From Tautonia sociabilis (GTDB lineage: Bacteria; Planctomycetota; Planctomycetia; Isosphaerales; Isosphaeraceae): a stretch of DNA of 64,000 bases. How positions within the stretch are numbered: the first letter of the stretch is position 1; every line of letters begins with the position of its first letter. The notes under the pieces are model-generated. The model was not told where the DNA came from and searched no databases. It was given only the letters and a program-made list of their open reading frames with translations. The stretch is taken from the NCBI RefSeq assembly GCF_003977685.1, contig NZ_RYZH01000011.1:62001-126000 (forward strand), read 5' to 3'. This document shows, in pieces, positions 47,273 to 56,407 of this stretch. The translations under genes and the position numbers were made by a program.

Positions 47273-49048
47273 TCAGACCATCGTTTCGAAGGCGGAGAAC
47301 TCGCGGACGGGGGGCCCTCCCCGCCGATCGAGGTACGCATCAACATCGTCGGGGAAGTATTTGACCAGGGACAGCAGAGGGTTGGGCGCCACTTGGCCAA
47401 GCCCGCAAATGGACGTGAGGATCATCGTCTGCCCGAGCGAGGAGGCGAGGTCCAGGTGCTCCCGGTCGAGCTGTCCGGCTTTCAGAGCCCGGAGCATCTC
47501 GACGAGCTTCTGGGAGCCGATCCGGCAGGGGACGCACTTGCCGCAGGACTCGTTGCGGAAGAACTCGGTCAGGTTCAACGCCAGAGCGACGAGGTCGGCC
47601 TGCTCGCCGACGGCGACGAACGCGGCGCCGAGCATCCCCTCCATGCCTCGGAGGACGTCGGGGTCGAGGGGCAGGTCGAGGATGTCGAAGAAGGCGCCCC
47701 CCTCCGGGAGGTACTTCTCGACGAATGTCTTGGGGAGGGCGTTGCGCGGGATCAACGTCGGCAGGAAGCCGCCGGAGGGGCCCGAGGGGGCGATCGCTTT
47801 CAGTCGCTGCCCGCCGGCCATGCCGCCGGCTCGGCGGTAGACGAGGTCGCGGACGGTGATGCCGAAGGGGACCTCGTAGACGCCCGGATCGCGGACGTCT
47901 CCGGAGATGGAGCAGAACCAGAGCCCCTGGCCGCCGTTGACCCCCTGGTCGCGGTACCAGGCCCCGCCGTTGAGATAGATGGCGGGGGTCCACATCAGGG
48001 TTTCGACGTTGTTGATGATCGTCGGCTGATTGAACAGACCCTTGACGGTGGGGAAGGGGGGCTTGTTGCGGGGCTCGGCGCGGCGGTCCTCCATCGCCTC
48101 GAGCAGGGCGCTCTCCTCGCCGCAAATGTAGCCGCCGGGGCTGACGAAGACTTCGACGGGGAAGGAGAGGCCGGAGCCGAAGATGTCGTCGCCGCAGGCT
48201 CCCCGGGAGCGGGCGTCTCGGATGGCCTCCTCGACCGCCTCGATCTCCTCGTGGTATTCGTGGCGGATGTAGATATAGCCCTTCGTCGCTCCGGCGGTCA
48301 GGCCGGCGAGGACCATGCCCTCGACCAGCAGGTGGGGGGCGCGGCGGAGGAGCTCGCGGTCCTTGAAGGTGCCGGGCTCGCTTTCGTCGCCGTTGCAGAC
48401 GACGTACTTGGTGTCGGATTGCTGGGAACGGACGGCGGCCCACTTGATGTGGGTCGGAAAGCGGGCGCCTCCCATGCCCCGGAGGGTCGATTCCTTGAGG
48501 GACTCAAGCAGGGCGTCGATCCCGAGCAGAGCGCCCGAGGCGGGGTCTCGGGTGGCGACCAGCTTCTGAACCGCCTCGTAACGGGGGGTGCCGCCGTAGG
48601 GGTCGATCTTCCAGCCCTGGGGGGAGCGGTCGGCTCGCTGGTGGGGCAGGGGGTCTCGGGCGACCGCCGAGTGGATGCGGGAGCGGAGCTGAGGCTCGGT
48701 CAGTCCGTAATAGACCTGGTCGTTGATCAACACGGCCGGAGCGTGGTCGCACTGGCCGAGGCAGGAGACGCCGTCGACGTGGACGGACTTGCCGGTGGGG
48801 TCAATCTCGTTGGCCAGCGCCTTGAGCCCCTGCCGCAGCGGCTCGGCGCCTCGGAGGCAGCAGGAGACGTCCCGGCAGACCAGCACCTCGACGTCGGCCC
48901 CCTTCTTGAGCTTGAAGTGGGGGAAGAAGCTGGCGACCTCGTGCAAGCGGTGCAGCGGCACGCCGAGCCTTCGGGAGAGTTCCTTCAGCTCGTCGGCGGG
49001 GAGGTAGCCGAAGCGCTTCTGCAGGGCGTTCAGTTCCTGGACGAGCAT
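47273..49048 (-). CDS. NuoE-NuoF fusion, NAD(P)H diaphorase (HoxF-like)
   Basis: A 591-residue flavoprotein. Residues about 1-160 form a NuoE-like thioredoxin fold with [2Fe-2S] ligands C58-x4-C63 and C96-x3-C100. The rest is a NuoF-type FMN/NADH domain with RGMGGARFPTHIKW, NGDESEPGTFKDRELL, GGYICGEESALLEAMED and the [4Fe-4S] motif ESCGKCVPCRIG. It has the same build as HoxF of NAD-linked hydrogenases and NAD-formate dehydrogenases, but no hydrogenase or formate dehydrogenase catalytic subunit is nearby. The ATG at MLVQELNALQKRFG is the start because the long open frame upstream overlaps the decahaem gene. It is distinct from the operon nuoE and nuoF at 4.9-6.9 kb. The job is probably to oxidise NAD(P)H for the adjacent iron-sulphur and haem proteins. 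Confidence 0.9.
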   Translation of the reverse strand: MLVQELNALQKRFGYLPADELKELSRRLGVPLHRLHEVASFFPHFKLKKGADVEVLVCRDVSCCLRGAEPLRQGLKALANEIDPTGKSVHVDGVSCLGQCDHAPAVLINDQVYYGLTEPQLRSRIHSAVARDPLPHQRADRSPQGWKIDPYGGTPRYEAVQKLVATRDPASGALLGIDALLESLKESTLRGMGGARFPTHIKWAAVRSQQSDTKYVVCNGDESEPGTFKDRELLRRAPHLLVEGMVLAGLTAGATKGYIYIRHEYHEEIEAVEEAIRDARSRGACGDDIFGSGLSFPVEVFVSPGGYICGEESALLEAMEDRRAEPRNKPPFPTVKGLFNQPTIINNVETLMWTPAIYLNGGAWYRDQGVNGGQGLWFCSISGDVRDPGVYEVPFGITVRDLVYRRAGGMAGGQRLKAIAPSGPSGGFLPTLIPRNALPKTFVEKYLPEGGAFFDILDLPLDPDVLRGMEGMLGAAFVAVGEQADLVALALNLTEFFRNESCGKCVPCRIGSQKLVEMLRALKAGQLDREHLDLASSLGQTMILTSICGLGQVAPNPLLSLVKYFPDDVDAYLDRRGGPPVREFSAFETMV

Positions 49049-49196
49049 GGGGCACCGCCTGAGGGGTTGACGCCGGGCCTCCGACCGGAGGGGAGGGGCG
49101 GCGATCCGGATCGATCGGTGAGGGGGCTCGTGACCTGGGGGGCCTCGGCCTCCCCGGGCGAGGACCCGGACGGGAAGCCGATCGCCCCGGATCGGG

Positions 49197-50915
49197 TCAT
49201 TCGGACGGGGGGGACGGCCCGCCCGACAACGGAGCGCCGGCCGAGCCTCGCAAGAAGGCCTCGACCGACCGGCGCTGCTCCTCGTCGACCTGACGGGCGA
49301 GGGCGCCGATGCCCTGGAGCGGGGCGTCTCCATTGTGGTAGCGGTGGCATTCGACGCAGTCGGACCTCGCCCCGCCGCGGACCAGTTCCCCTCGAGCGTA
49401 CTCGGCGGGCCCGTGGCAGTCGCGACAGGAGGAGGCGGGGGCCAGCAAGATGTCATCGCTGACCTTCGAGTCTGTCGCGCCGCCGTGGCATTGCGAGCAG
49501 TCCACGGCGCGGTGGGCGACGTGAGAGAACCTGGCGTGGGGGAACCAGACCTCGGGGACCATCGGCGGCCGGACCGTCCAGCGTGAGGGGTCGGCGCCGG
49601 CGGTGGCGTCGTAGGAGTGGCACTCGGTGCAGGTCTGGGTGCCGAGGTAGAGGGTGGCCTCGGCCTGCCGGATCCGGTCGGAGAGGGCATCGCCGACGGT
49701 TTCGGCCCCCCGACGATCGGGCCCGGGAAGGCGATTGTCGGCGTCGGAAAGCAGTGTCCGGATGGCGTCGATGGCCTGGGATTCGACCTGGGCGTCGGCA
49801 TCCGGATCAGGACGATCGGCGGGGAGATCGAGGCGGGAGCGGTCGGTGTCGAGCAGCTCGGCGGCGAACGCCTGCTCGAGCAAGCGGCGGAGCTCTCCCG
49901 GCTGCGCGCCGTGGGGGATCGCCAGCGGCGGCCTCCCCGGCCCGGGGACCCCGACGGTGAGGGGATGGCAGGCCCGGCAGTGATTTTCATACGAGACGGG
50001 GAGCATGTACTCCCCGGTCGATCGGGAAGGAATCGCTCCGTCTCCCCCGGACGGGGTCCAGCCCGAGGCGGGGAGCGGCCGGTCGCCGGCATCGAGCAGA
50101 TGGCAGGAGTCGCAATCGAGCCGAACCGGGGTGTCGATCGGGGTGCTGGTGGTCTGGCCGTACCGGGAGCGGTCCTCGGGAGAAAGATCCGCGAAGGTGA
50201 AGTTGCAGTCGATGCCGACGGCCAGGTGCATCGCGTGGTTGAACTTGAGGTTCGAGGGATCGTCGGGCGAGTCTCCGGAGTCGGACAGCCGGCCGAGCAG
50301 AGGGCCTCGGCCGTCGGGGGAGGGGACTCGGACGCCAAAGTCGGGATGGTCGGCGAAGCTGGCCACGTCGACGTAGAGCGGGCCGTCCTCAGGGGGGCCG
50401 CCCTGGATGGCGTGGGGCAGGTCGGAGTGGCAGACGGTGCACTGATGGTCGGGCACTCGGTTCAGGTCGGCGTCCCGGCCTCGGTGGTCGCGGTGGCAGC
50501 CGCCGCACGACTCGGTGAGCGAGGAACGCTGGTTCGCGTGGTGCGCCGGCCCGGTGTGGCAGGAGGAGCAGCGCTGGTCGGAACCCGACAGGCGGGACGA
50601 CCCTCGGGAGGCGAAGGCGGCGCCCGACTTGATCGGCTCGAAGGGGGTATGGCAGGCCTGGCAGTCATCTTCCCACATCGCATGACCGCCCCAGACCGGG
50701 CCGTGGGAGACGCGGCTGTCGGCGCGATCACCTCGGAGCAGGCGCCCGCCGTACCACCAGCCGAGGGTGAGAATTGGGGCGAGTGCGACCAGCACCAACC
50801 GGAGGCGGCCCATCCCGTCGCGCGTCTTGTAGTAGTTCAACGGGATGCGAGCCGCCCGCTGCTTGCCGGACGGCCGGCGCGGGGAGGACCCCGTTGGGTT
50901 CGGATACTCCGCCAT
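49197..50915 (-). CDS. Membrane-anchored decahaem cytochrome c
   Basis: A 572-residue protein with ten CxxCH haem-c sites: CQACH, CSSCH, CGGCH, CTVCH, CDSCH, CRACH, CTECH, CSQCH, CRDCH and CVECH. The sites fall in two groups (first six, last four) separated by about 120 residues without haem. A single hydrophobic helix near the N-terminus (about residues 37-56, LRLVLVALAPILTLGWWYG) would anchor it with the haem domain in the periplasm. Extra histidines (for example GPAHHANQ, HAMHLAVG, SHVAHRAVD) could be distal ligands. It starts 23 bases after the membrane cytochrome gene. The family resembles cytochrome c3/NapC-related proteins, with no catalytic domain apparent, so it is probably an electron conduit. 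Confidence 0.88.
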   Translation of the reverse strand: MAEYPNPTGSSPRRPSGKQRAARIPLNYYKTRDGMGRLRLVLVALAPILTLGWWYGGRLLRGDRADSRVSHGPVWGGHAMWEDDCQACHTPFEPIKSGAAFASRGSSRLSGSDQRCSSCHTGPAHHANQRSSLTESCGGCHRDHRGRDADLNRVPDHQCTVCHSDLPHAIQGGPPEDGPLYVDVASFADHPDFGVRVPSPDGRGPLLGRLSDSGDSPDDPSNLKFNHAMHLAVGIDCNFTFADLSPEDRSRYGQTTSTPIDTPVRLDCDSCHLLDAGDRPLPASGWTPSGGDGAIPSRSTGEYMLPVSYENHCRACHPLTVGVPGPGRPPLAIPHGAQPGELRRLLEQAFAAELLDTDRSRLDLPADRPDPDADAQVESQAIDAIRTLLSDADNRLPGPDRRGAETVGDALSDRIRQAEATLYLGTQTCTECHSYDATAGADPSRWTVRPPMVPEVWFPHARFSHVAHRAVDCSQCHGGATDSKVSDDILLAPASSCRDCHGPAEYARGELVRGGARSDCVECHRYHNGDAPLQGIGALARQVDEEQRRSVEAFLRGSAGAPLSGGPSPPSE

Positions 50916-50938
50916 GCTGCCCCCACCCTTCCCTTCGC

Positions 50939-51937
50939 TTACCAGTATTTGATCGCGACGTAGATGTGGATGATCATCAGCGCCACCAGGGCGATCGACA
51001 TCGGCAGGTGAACCAGCAGCCAGCCGTGGAGCCAGCCGTGGAGCCGGGCCTGGTGGTCGTGCTGGCGGCGCTGGTCGCAGGCGGCGGCCAGCGCGTCGAC
51101 CGTCGGGTGGGCCTTCGGGTCGAGCTGGGTCTTCAGGTCTCGAAAGATCGCCTCGGCCCGGTGCCGCTGGGCGAGTGGGGAGCGGGACGAGCCGCCGGAC
51201 TTGAGGTAGGGGAGCACCTCGTCGTAGAAGAAGACCCGGAGAGGCTCCGAGCCGGGGACCGGGGCCGAGGGGACACTGGTCTGGAGGACGGTCCCCTGCA
51301 CCCGGCCGGCGGTCCGGAGGGCGCCGACGACCACGTAGGAGGGATTGGCGGTCTGTTCCTCCTCCTCGTCGGAGTCGATTCCCTCCTCACCGTCGGGGGA
51401 GAAGCGATCGCGCTCGTCCTCGGTCGGGCCGCAGGTGGCCTCGACGAGCCGGCGGGCCTCGATCCGGGTGAGCCGGCCAATCCGGCCGATCTGCGAGTAG
51501 ATCGTTTCGGCCGGGACCTCCTCGAGCATTCGTCGGGGCAGCAGTTGCTGGAGGACGAGGCCCCAGGCACCACTGAGGACCACCGCCACCAGGAGCACGG
51601 TGAGCACCGTGCTCAGCGAACCGCCGAGGTGGAAACCGCTGTGGAAGATCAACAGCGGCAGGGTGATCAGCCCGAGCCAGATGTGCCCGGCCAACCAGAT
51701 CCGGACGCGCCCGATCCGCCAGGCTCGCTTCTTCTTGCGGGGCCAGAGCAGGAACTCGAAGAGGATCAGCACGCCGCCAACGACCCCCAGCGTCAGTCCG
51801 ACCGCCGTGCTCCCGCCGGGCCACTCCCCGAGGCGGAACCGCTCAACGACGAACCAGGCGCCGAGGCCGGCGAGGATCGCCAGGGCGAGCACCACCCACG
51901 GGAGGTGCTGGGCCCTGAATTCCCGATTCAAGAGCAC
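50939..51937 (-). CDS. b-type cytochrome, five membrane helices
   Basis: A 332-residue membrane protein, first gene of the minus-strand redox run. Helices lie at about 12-32, 44-65, 79-101, 108-131 and 305-329. Histidines suitable as haem b ligands are in helix 3 (H85, H99, H103) and around helix 5 (H300, H304, H310, H324). Between helices 4 and 5 is a soluble domain of about 170 residues with an Asp/Glu stretch (GIDSDEEEEQ). Together with the anchored decahaem protein downstream it could move electrons between quinone or the cytoplasmic diaphorase and periplasm. The family resembles cytochrome b561-like proteins, but the assignment is weak. Confidence 0.7.
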   Translation of the reverse strand: MLLNREFRAQHLPWVVLALAILAGLGAWFVVERFRLGEWPGGSTAVGLTLGVVGGVLILFEFLLWPRKKKRAWRIGRVRIWLAGHIWLGLITLPLLIFHSGFHLGGSLSTVLTVLLVAVVLSGAWGLVLQQLLPRRMLEEVPAETIYSQIGRIGRLTRIEARRLVEATCGPTEDERDRFSPDGEEGIDSDEEEEQTANPSYVVVGALRTAGRVQGTVLQTSVPSAPVPGSEPLRVFFYDEVLPYLKSGGSSRSPLAQRHRAEAIFRDLKTQLDPKAHPTVDALAAACDQRRQHDHQARLHGWLHGWLLVHLPMSIALVALMIIHIYVAIKYW

Positions 51938-52421
51938 GTTCAGGGTCCTCCTCGGGCGGGTCGATGGGCGGGGACCGACCGAACCTCCAGTGTCGGCCAG
52001 GTCGTCGCATCAAATCGGTTCGGATCCGTTGATCCCGGGCGGATGGGGTCGATTCAAGTCGAGTCGAGTCGAGTCGAGTCGGTTCGAACTTGAGATCGCC
52101 CCGGGACCTCGAGCGAGACGACAGTGTCTCGGCGATCGATCGGAGGAACCTCGGGACGAACACTACCCTCGAGGGCCGAGAAAAGCACATCCCGAGCTAA
52201 TCAAGGATGTCCTAGCATTGGATTGCCGCCCCTGTCAACATGCTGTCGAGCGATCGGGCCGGTGGAATCGTTTCGTCGCGGAACCGGGCCCGATCGCTTG
52301 CGACCGGGCTTAACGTCTGGCAAGTTCATGTTGGCCGCGAGCCCGGCGATCGAGCGTTGGGGAGGTCGGCCCGTCTCCACCAGGCCGTCGGCGGCCGTCT
52401 CGTCTCGAGGACCCGACCACG
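51938..52421. other. Divergent promoter region of the cytochrome genes
   Basis: The region separates two divergent cytochrome genes, so both promoters lie here. It includes four head-to-tail copies of GAGTC (with AAGTC before) at 52056-52080. TCAAGT (52054) and ACTTGA (52088) bracket the run as an inverted repeat. AT-richer sequence at 52195-52225 (CTAATCAAGGATGTCCTAGC) may hold a promoter. No Rex-like site is found. Confidence 0.45.
52056..52080. repeat. GAGTC pentanucleotide repeat
   Basis: AAGTC followed by four GAGTC units in a row in the divergent cytochrome intergenic region. Copy number could vary between strains and alter spacing of promoter elements; this is inference. Confidence 0.7.
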
Positions 52422-53945
52422 ATGGGATGGCGCACTCTCTGCCCGATCTTCGGCGTGACGGCGCTGGTTCCCCTGACCTCCTGGCTCGCGGCCCCCGAGC
52501 CTTCCCCGGGGCGGGAGGATCGGTCGGGGGCCGTTTCCGAGCCCCCTGCGGGAGGAACGCCTCGGGTGGGATCGACCTCCTGTTCGGGACGGGGGTGCCA
52601 CGGCAAGGTCGCGCCGGCGGGGACCGAGGGAAGCGAGTTCAACACGTGGGCCCGGCTCGACCCGCACGCGACGGCGTTCCTGGTGCTGTTCGACTGCCGA
52701 TCGGAGTCGATCCAGCGGAACTTACTTGGCTCGAGGCCAGGGGAGGAGTTCGTTCCCGCCTACCGCGATGCGCTGTGCAAGAGCTGCCACGGCGACGCCG
52801 ACGCGACGGCGGCGGTGCTCGCGATCGGCGAGGTGGACTGCGCCGATGCCGGGGGGCTCTCCCCGGCGATCGGCACCAGCGGCGTGGGGTGCGAGGACTG
52901 CCACGGGCCCGCCCGGGAGTGGCTCGACGAGCATTACCGGGAAGGCTGGCCCGACCGCTTCCCCGAGGCCTCGGCCTCCATGCAGCCGCTCCGGGCGACC
53001 GCGGACCGGGCGGGCGTCTGCCTCCGATGTCACGTCGGTGACGGGCTCGGTCGCGAGGTCAACCACGACCTGATCGCCGCCGGGCACCCCCGGCTCAATT
53101 TCGAGCTCTCGTCGTCGCTCGACCGGCTCCCTCGCCACTGGGATGCCTCGATCACCGACGGGAAGCGCAAGGACGAGGGGCTGCCGCCACGATCCTCGGC
53201 CCGAGAGTGGGCCGTGGGCCAGGCCGAAACACTCCGGGCGACGCTCTCCTTGCTGGCGGAGCGGGCCGACCCGCCCTCCGGGCAGGAGCGGAACCCTCCC
53301 TGGCCTGAGTTCGCCGAGTACGCCTGCTTCTCCTGCCACCACGCGCTGGTCGACGAGGGCCTGCACTATTCCCGGGGAGCCGCCGTGCCGGGGTCACTCT
53401 CCTGGGCGTCCTGGGCGATGCCGATGGCCCGGACGCTCTTGGAGCGGGAGGCGCCGGGGCTCGTCGATCGGCTGGACGGGGTCGCCTCCCTGATGGCCCA
53501 GCCCCTGCCGGACGGGGAGGAGGTCGCGAGAGCGGCCGGCCGGCTCTCCTCGGAACTGGGGTCCTGGGCGTCGGGGATCGACGACGAGGGGTTCGACTCG
53601 GGCTCGCTCCGCGAGCTCCTCTCGGCGATCTCCTCCGACCCGGCCCGCCTTGAGGGGCTGATGGAGAACTGGGACGCCGCGGCGCAACTCTACCTGGCCT
53701 GCCGGGCGCAGATCCGGGCCGAGGCCGAGGAGCTGTTGGGCAGGGGGGGGGCCTCGGAGGAGGATCTGACCGCGATCCGGTCTCGGTTCGAGGCGCTCGA
53801 GCACGCCCGAGCCGCCCTCGAATTCCCGGAGCGGGACCTCGATAGCCCGGGCAGCCCAAACGAGCCCAACCCGTGGGCCTCCGACCCGAGGCCGGCGGTC
53901 GAGGCGCTCCGGACGCTCCTCGATGCGATCGCCTCGGGGGGATGA
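52422..53945 (+). CDS. Pentahaem cytochrome c, c554-like
   Basis: A 507-residue exported protein. A short N-terminal hydrophobic stretch (FGVTALVPLTSWLAA) serves as signal or anchor. Five haem-c sites are visible: one unusual CSGRGCH (four residues between the cysteines, C54-C59-H60) and four standard CKSCH, CEDCH, CLRCH and CFSCH. The spacing and the segment AAGHPRLNFELSSSLDRLPRHW are as in the cytochrome c554 family of planctomycetes and nitrifiers. The C-terminal 170 residues are helical and have no haem. It is divergent from the decahaem and membrane cytochrome genes and probably works with them. Confidence 0.83.
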   Translation: MGWRTLCPIFGVTALVPLTSWLAAPEPSPGREDRSGAVSEPPAGGTPRVGSTSCSGRGCHGKVAPAGTEGSEFNTWARLDPHATAFLVLFDCRSESIQRNLLGSRPGEEFVPAYRDALCKSCHGDADATAAVLAIGEVDCADAGGLSPAIGTSGVGCEDCHGPAREWLDEHYREGWPDRFPEASASMQPLRATADRAGVCLRCHVGDGLGREVNHDLIAAGHPRLNFELSSSLDRLPRHWDASITDGKRKDEGLPPRSSAREWAVGQAETLRATLSLLAERADPPSGQERNPPWPEFAEYACFSCHHALVDEGLHYSRGAAVPGSLSWASWAMPMARTLLEREAPGLVDRLDGVASLMAQPLPDGEEVARAAGRLSSELGSWASGIDDEGFDSGSLRELLSAISSDPARLEGLMENWDAAAQLYLACRAQIRAEAEELLGRGGASEEDLTAIRSRFEALEHARAALEFPERDLDSPGSPNEPNPWASDPRPAVEALRTLLDAIASGG

Positions 53946-53947
53946 AT

Positions 53948-53988
53948 CGAAGGCGTCGGGGCCTCGGGCCCGCTTCGGGTTCGTTTTT
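53948..53988 (+). terminator. Candidate terminator after pentahaem gene
   Basis: CGAAG/CTTCG outer and GGGCC-TCG-GGCCC inner stems, followed 7 bases later by a run of five T residues. It starts 3 bases after the stop codon. Confidence 0.5.
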
Positions 53989-54237
53989 CCCTGATCGTGC
54001 ACTATGGTGGTCTGTCGAATTCCTTGCGTTCGTCACCGATCGGGATAATCTCTTGGGTGGGCCGTTTCCCATCGATCGTCGATCGGGTGTCGGGCGAGCG
54101 TCTGATCCCCCTCGGGGTGGCGAGTCGGGGCGGGGGCGGCCGAGCCGAGGCCGTGCCGATCGACTCGGGACGAGAACGGCCCCGCGGCGGCGGAACTCCG
54201 CGGGGCGAGCCAGCCGATCCTCCGGAGATCCGCCACG

Positions 54238-56319
54238 ATGACCGTCGCGACGCGCAGCCAGGCCGAGCTCGATCTGCTTTGCATCAACACCATCCGCACC
54301 CTGTCGATGGACGCGGTGCAGGCGGCCAACTCCGGCCATCCAGGCACTCCGGTCGCGCTGGCCCCGGTGGCTTATGCGCTCTGGCAAGGGTTCCTCCGAT
54401 TCGACCCGGCCGATCCGATCTGGCCGAATCGGGATCGGTTTGTGCTCTCGGCGGGCCACGCGTCGATGCTCCTCTACTCGCTGCTCCACCTGACGGGGGT
54501 GCGGGCGGTCGACCCGAAGTATGAGATCCTCGGTGAGCCGTCGGTGCCGCTGGAGTCGATCAAGAAGTTCCGGCAGCTCGCCAGCAAGTGCCCCGGCCAC
54601 CCAGAGTACCGCTGGACCTCAGGGGTGGAGACGACGACCGGGCCGCTCGGCCAGGGGGTGGCGACCAGCGTGGGCATGGCGATCGCCGGGAAGTGGATGG
54701 CGGAGCACTTCAACCGCCCCGAGTTCCCGATGTTCGACTTCGACGTTTACGCCATCGCCGGCGACGGCTGCCTGATGGAAGGGGCCAGCTACGAGGCGGC
54801 CAGCCTCGCCGGCCACCTGAAGCTCTCCAACCTCTGCTGGATCTACGACAACAACCGGATCACCATCGAAGGCTCGACCGACCTGGCCTTCAGCGAGGAC
54901 GTCGCCACGCGATTCATCGCCGCCGGTTGGAACGTCACCCGAGTGGGCGACGCCAACGACCTGGAGATGCTCTCCCGAGCCTTCCAGACCTTCAAGGGAG
55001 AGCAGCACCGGCCGACGCTGATCATTGTCGACAGCCACATCGGCTACGGCACCGCCAAGCAGGGCTCGCACACCGCGCACGGCGAGCCGCTGGGAGAGCA
55101 GGTCATCGCCGAATTCAAGGAGCGATTTGGGCTCTCCCCCGAGGCGTTCCACGTGCCGGGCGGCGTGTATGATCGCTTCCAGGAGGGGATCGGCCGGCGG
55201 GGGAAGTCGCTCCGGGACGCCTGGTACGTCAAGTTCGACGAGTACAAGGCCCGGTTTCCCGAACTGGCCGAGCAACTCGAGCTGATGCAGCGTCGGGAGC
55301 TGCCCGAGGGCTGGGACCGCGACCTGCCGAGCTTCCCGGCCGATGAGAAGGGACTGGCCGGGCGGGCGGCCTCGTCGAAGGTCCTCAACGCGGTCGCCAG
55401 GAACGTCCCTTGGTTCATCGGCGGCTCGGCCGACCTGACGCCGTCGACCAAGACCCGGATCGAGTCTCCCGAGGCCGGGGACTTCCAGGCGGGTTCCTAC
55501 GGCGGCCGGAACCTGCACTTTGGCGTCCGAGAGCTGGGAATGGGCGCTTGTCTCAACGGCATGGCCCTAACCAAGGTCCGGCCCTACGGCTCGGGCTTCT
55601 TCATCTTCAGCGACTTCTCCCGGCCGGCGATCCGGCTGGCGGCGTTGATGGAGATCCCGGTGATCTACATCTTCACGCACGACTCGATCGGCGTTGGGGA
55701 GGACGGGCCGACGCACCAACCGATCGAGCAGCTCGCCTCGCTGCGGGCGATTCCGAACATGTACACGATCCGCCCCGGCGATGCGAACGAGATCGTCGAG
55801 GCCTGGCGGTTCATCATGAAGCTGAAGCACGAGCCCGCCTGCCTGGTGCTCACCCGGCAGAATGTGCCGACGCTGGACCGCTCGAGGTACGCCGCGGCGT
55901 CGGGTCTGGCCCGGGGGGCGTATGTCCTGGCCGACCCGCCCTCGGGGGCGGAACCGGAGGTCATCCTCCTGGCCAGCGGCAGCGAGGTCCCGCTCTGCGC
56001 TTCGGCCTTCGAGCGCTTGATCGCCGACGGCGTGGCCGCCCGGGTGGTGAGCATGCCCTGCTGGGAACTGTTCGAGCACCAGGACGTTTCCTATCGCGAG
56101 GCGGTCTTGCCGCCTCACATCACCGCCCGCGTCTCGGTCGAGCAGGCGGCCACGTTCGGCTGGGAGCGTTACGTCGGGCCAAAGGGGCATATGATCGGCA
56201 TGCAGACCTTTGGTGCGTCCGCTCCGCTGAAGGAGCTCCAGAAGAAATTCGGCTTTACGGTCGACAATGTCGTCGCGAAGGCCAAGGAGCTGGTCTCCGG
56301 GGCGACGGCCCCGGCCTGA
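54238..56319 (+). CDS. tkt: Transketolase
   Basis: Thiamine-diphosphate enzyme moving two-carbon units between sugar phosphates in the pentose phosphate and Calvin-type pathways. The 693-residue protein has NSGHPGTPVALAPVAYALW, the TPP/Mg site GDGCLMEGASYEAASLAGHLKL ending in YDNNRI, the catalytic loop EDGPTHQPIEQLASLRAIP, and a full C-terminal domain. Length is normal. First gene of a plus-strand run with rpiA and gnd, so the three non-oxidative and oxidative pentose phosphate steps are encoded together. Confidence 0.96.
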   Translation: MTVATRSQAELDLLCINTIRTLSMDAVQAANSGHPGTPVALAPVAYALWQGFLRFDPADPIWPNRDRFVLSAGHASMLLYSLLHLTGVRAVDPKYEILGEPSVPLESIKKFRQLASKCPGHPEYRWTSGVETTTGPLGQGVATSVGMAIAGKWMAEHFNRPEFPMFDFDVYAIAGDGCLMEGASYEAASLAGHLKLSNLCWIYDNNRITIEGSTDLAFSEDVATRFIAAGWNVTRVGDANDLEMLSRAFQTFKGEQHRPTLIIVDSHIGYGTAKQGSHTAHGEPLGEQVIAEFKERFGLSPEAFHVPGGVYDRFQEGIGRRGKSLRDAWYVKFDEYKARFPELAEQLELMQRRELPEGWDRDLPSFPADEKGLAGRAASSKVLNAVARNVPWFIGGSADLTPSTKTRIESPEAGDFQAGSYGGRNLHFGVRELGMGACLNGMALTKVRPYGSGFFIFSDFSRPAIRLAALMEIPVIYIFTHDSIGVGEDGPTHQPIEQLASLRAIPNMYTIRPGDANEIVEAWRFIMKLKHEPACLVLTRQNVPTLDRSRYAAASGLARGAYVLADPPSGAEPEVILLASGSEVPLCASAFERLIADGVAARVVSMPCWELFEHQDVSYREAVLPPHITARVSVEQAATFGWERYVGPKGHMIGMQTFGASAPLKELQKKFGFTVDNVVAKAKELVSGATAPA

Positions 56320-56407
56320 GGAGGCTCGAGCCTGGTCGGTGCCGGGGCTGTCGAGGGCGGCCCCGGTCGATGTGCTCCCTAGGCTCGGTTGAGGAAGGGG
56401 CCGAATC

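Noticed and set aside
42511..49048. NAD-reducing hydrogenase (Hox) operon
   Set aside because: HoxF- and HoxU-like parts are present, but no NiFe hydrogenase subunits or maturation genes are in the window.
53946..54237. Riboswitch upstream of transketolase
   Set aside because: Checked for a TPP-type fold; no conserved core found, only the terminator-like stem after the cytochrome gene.
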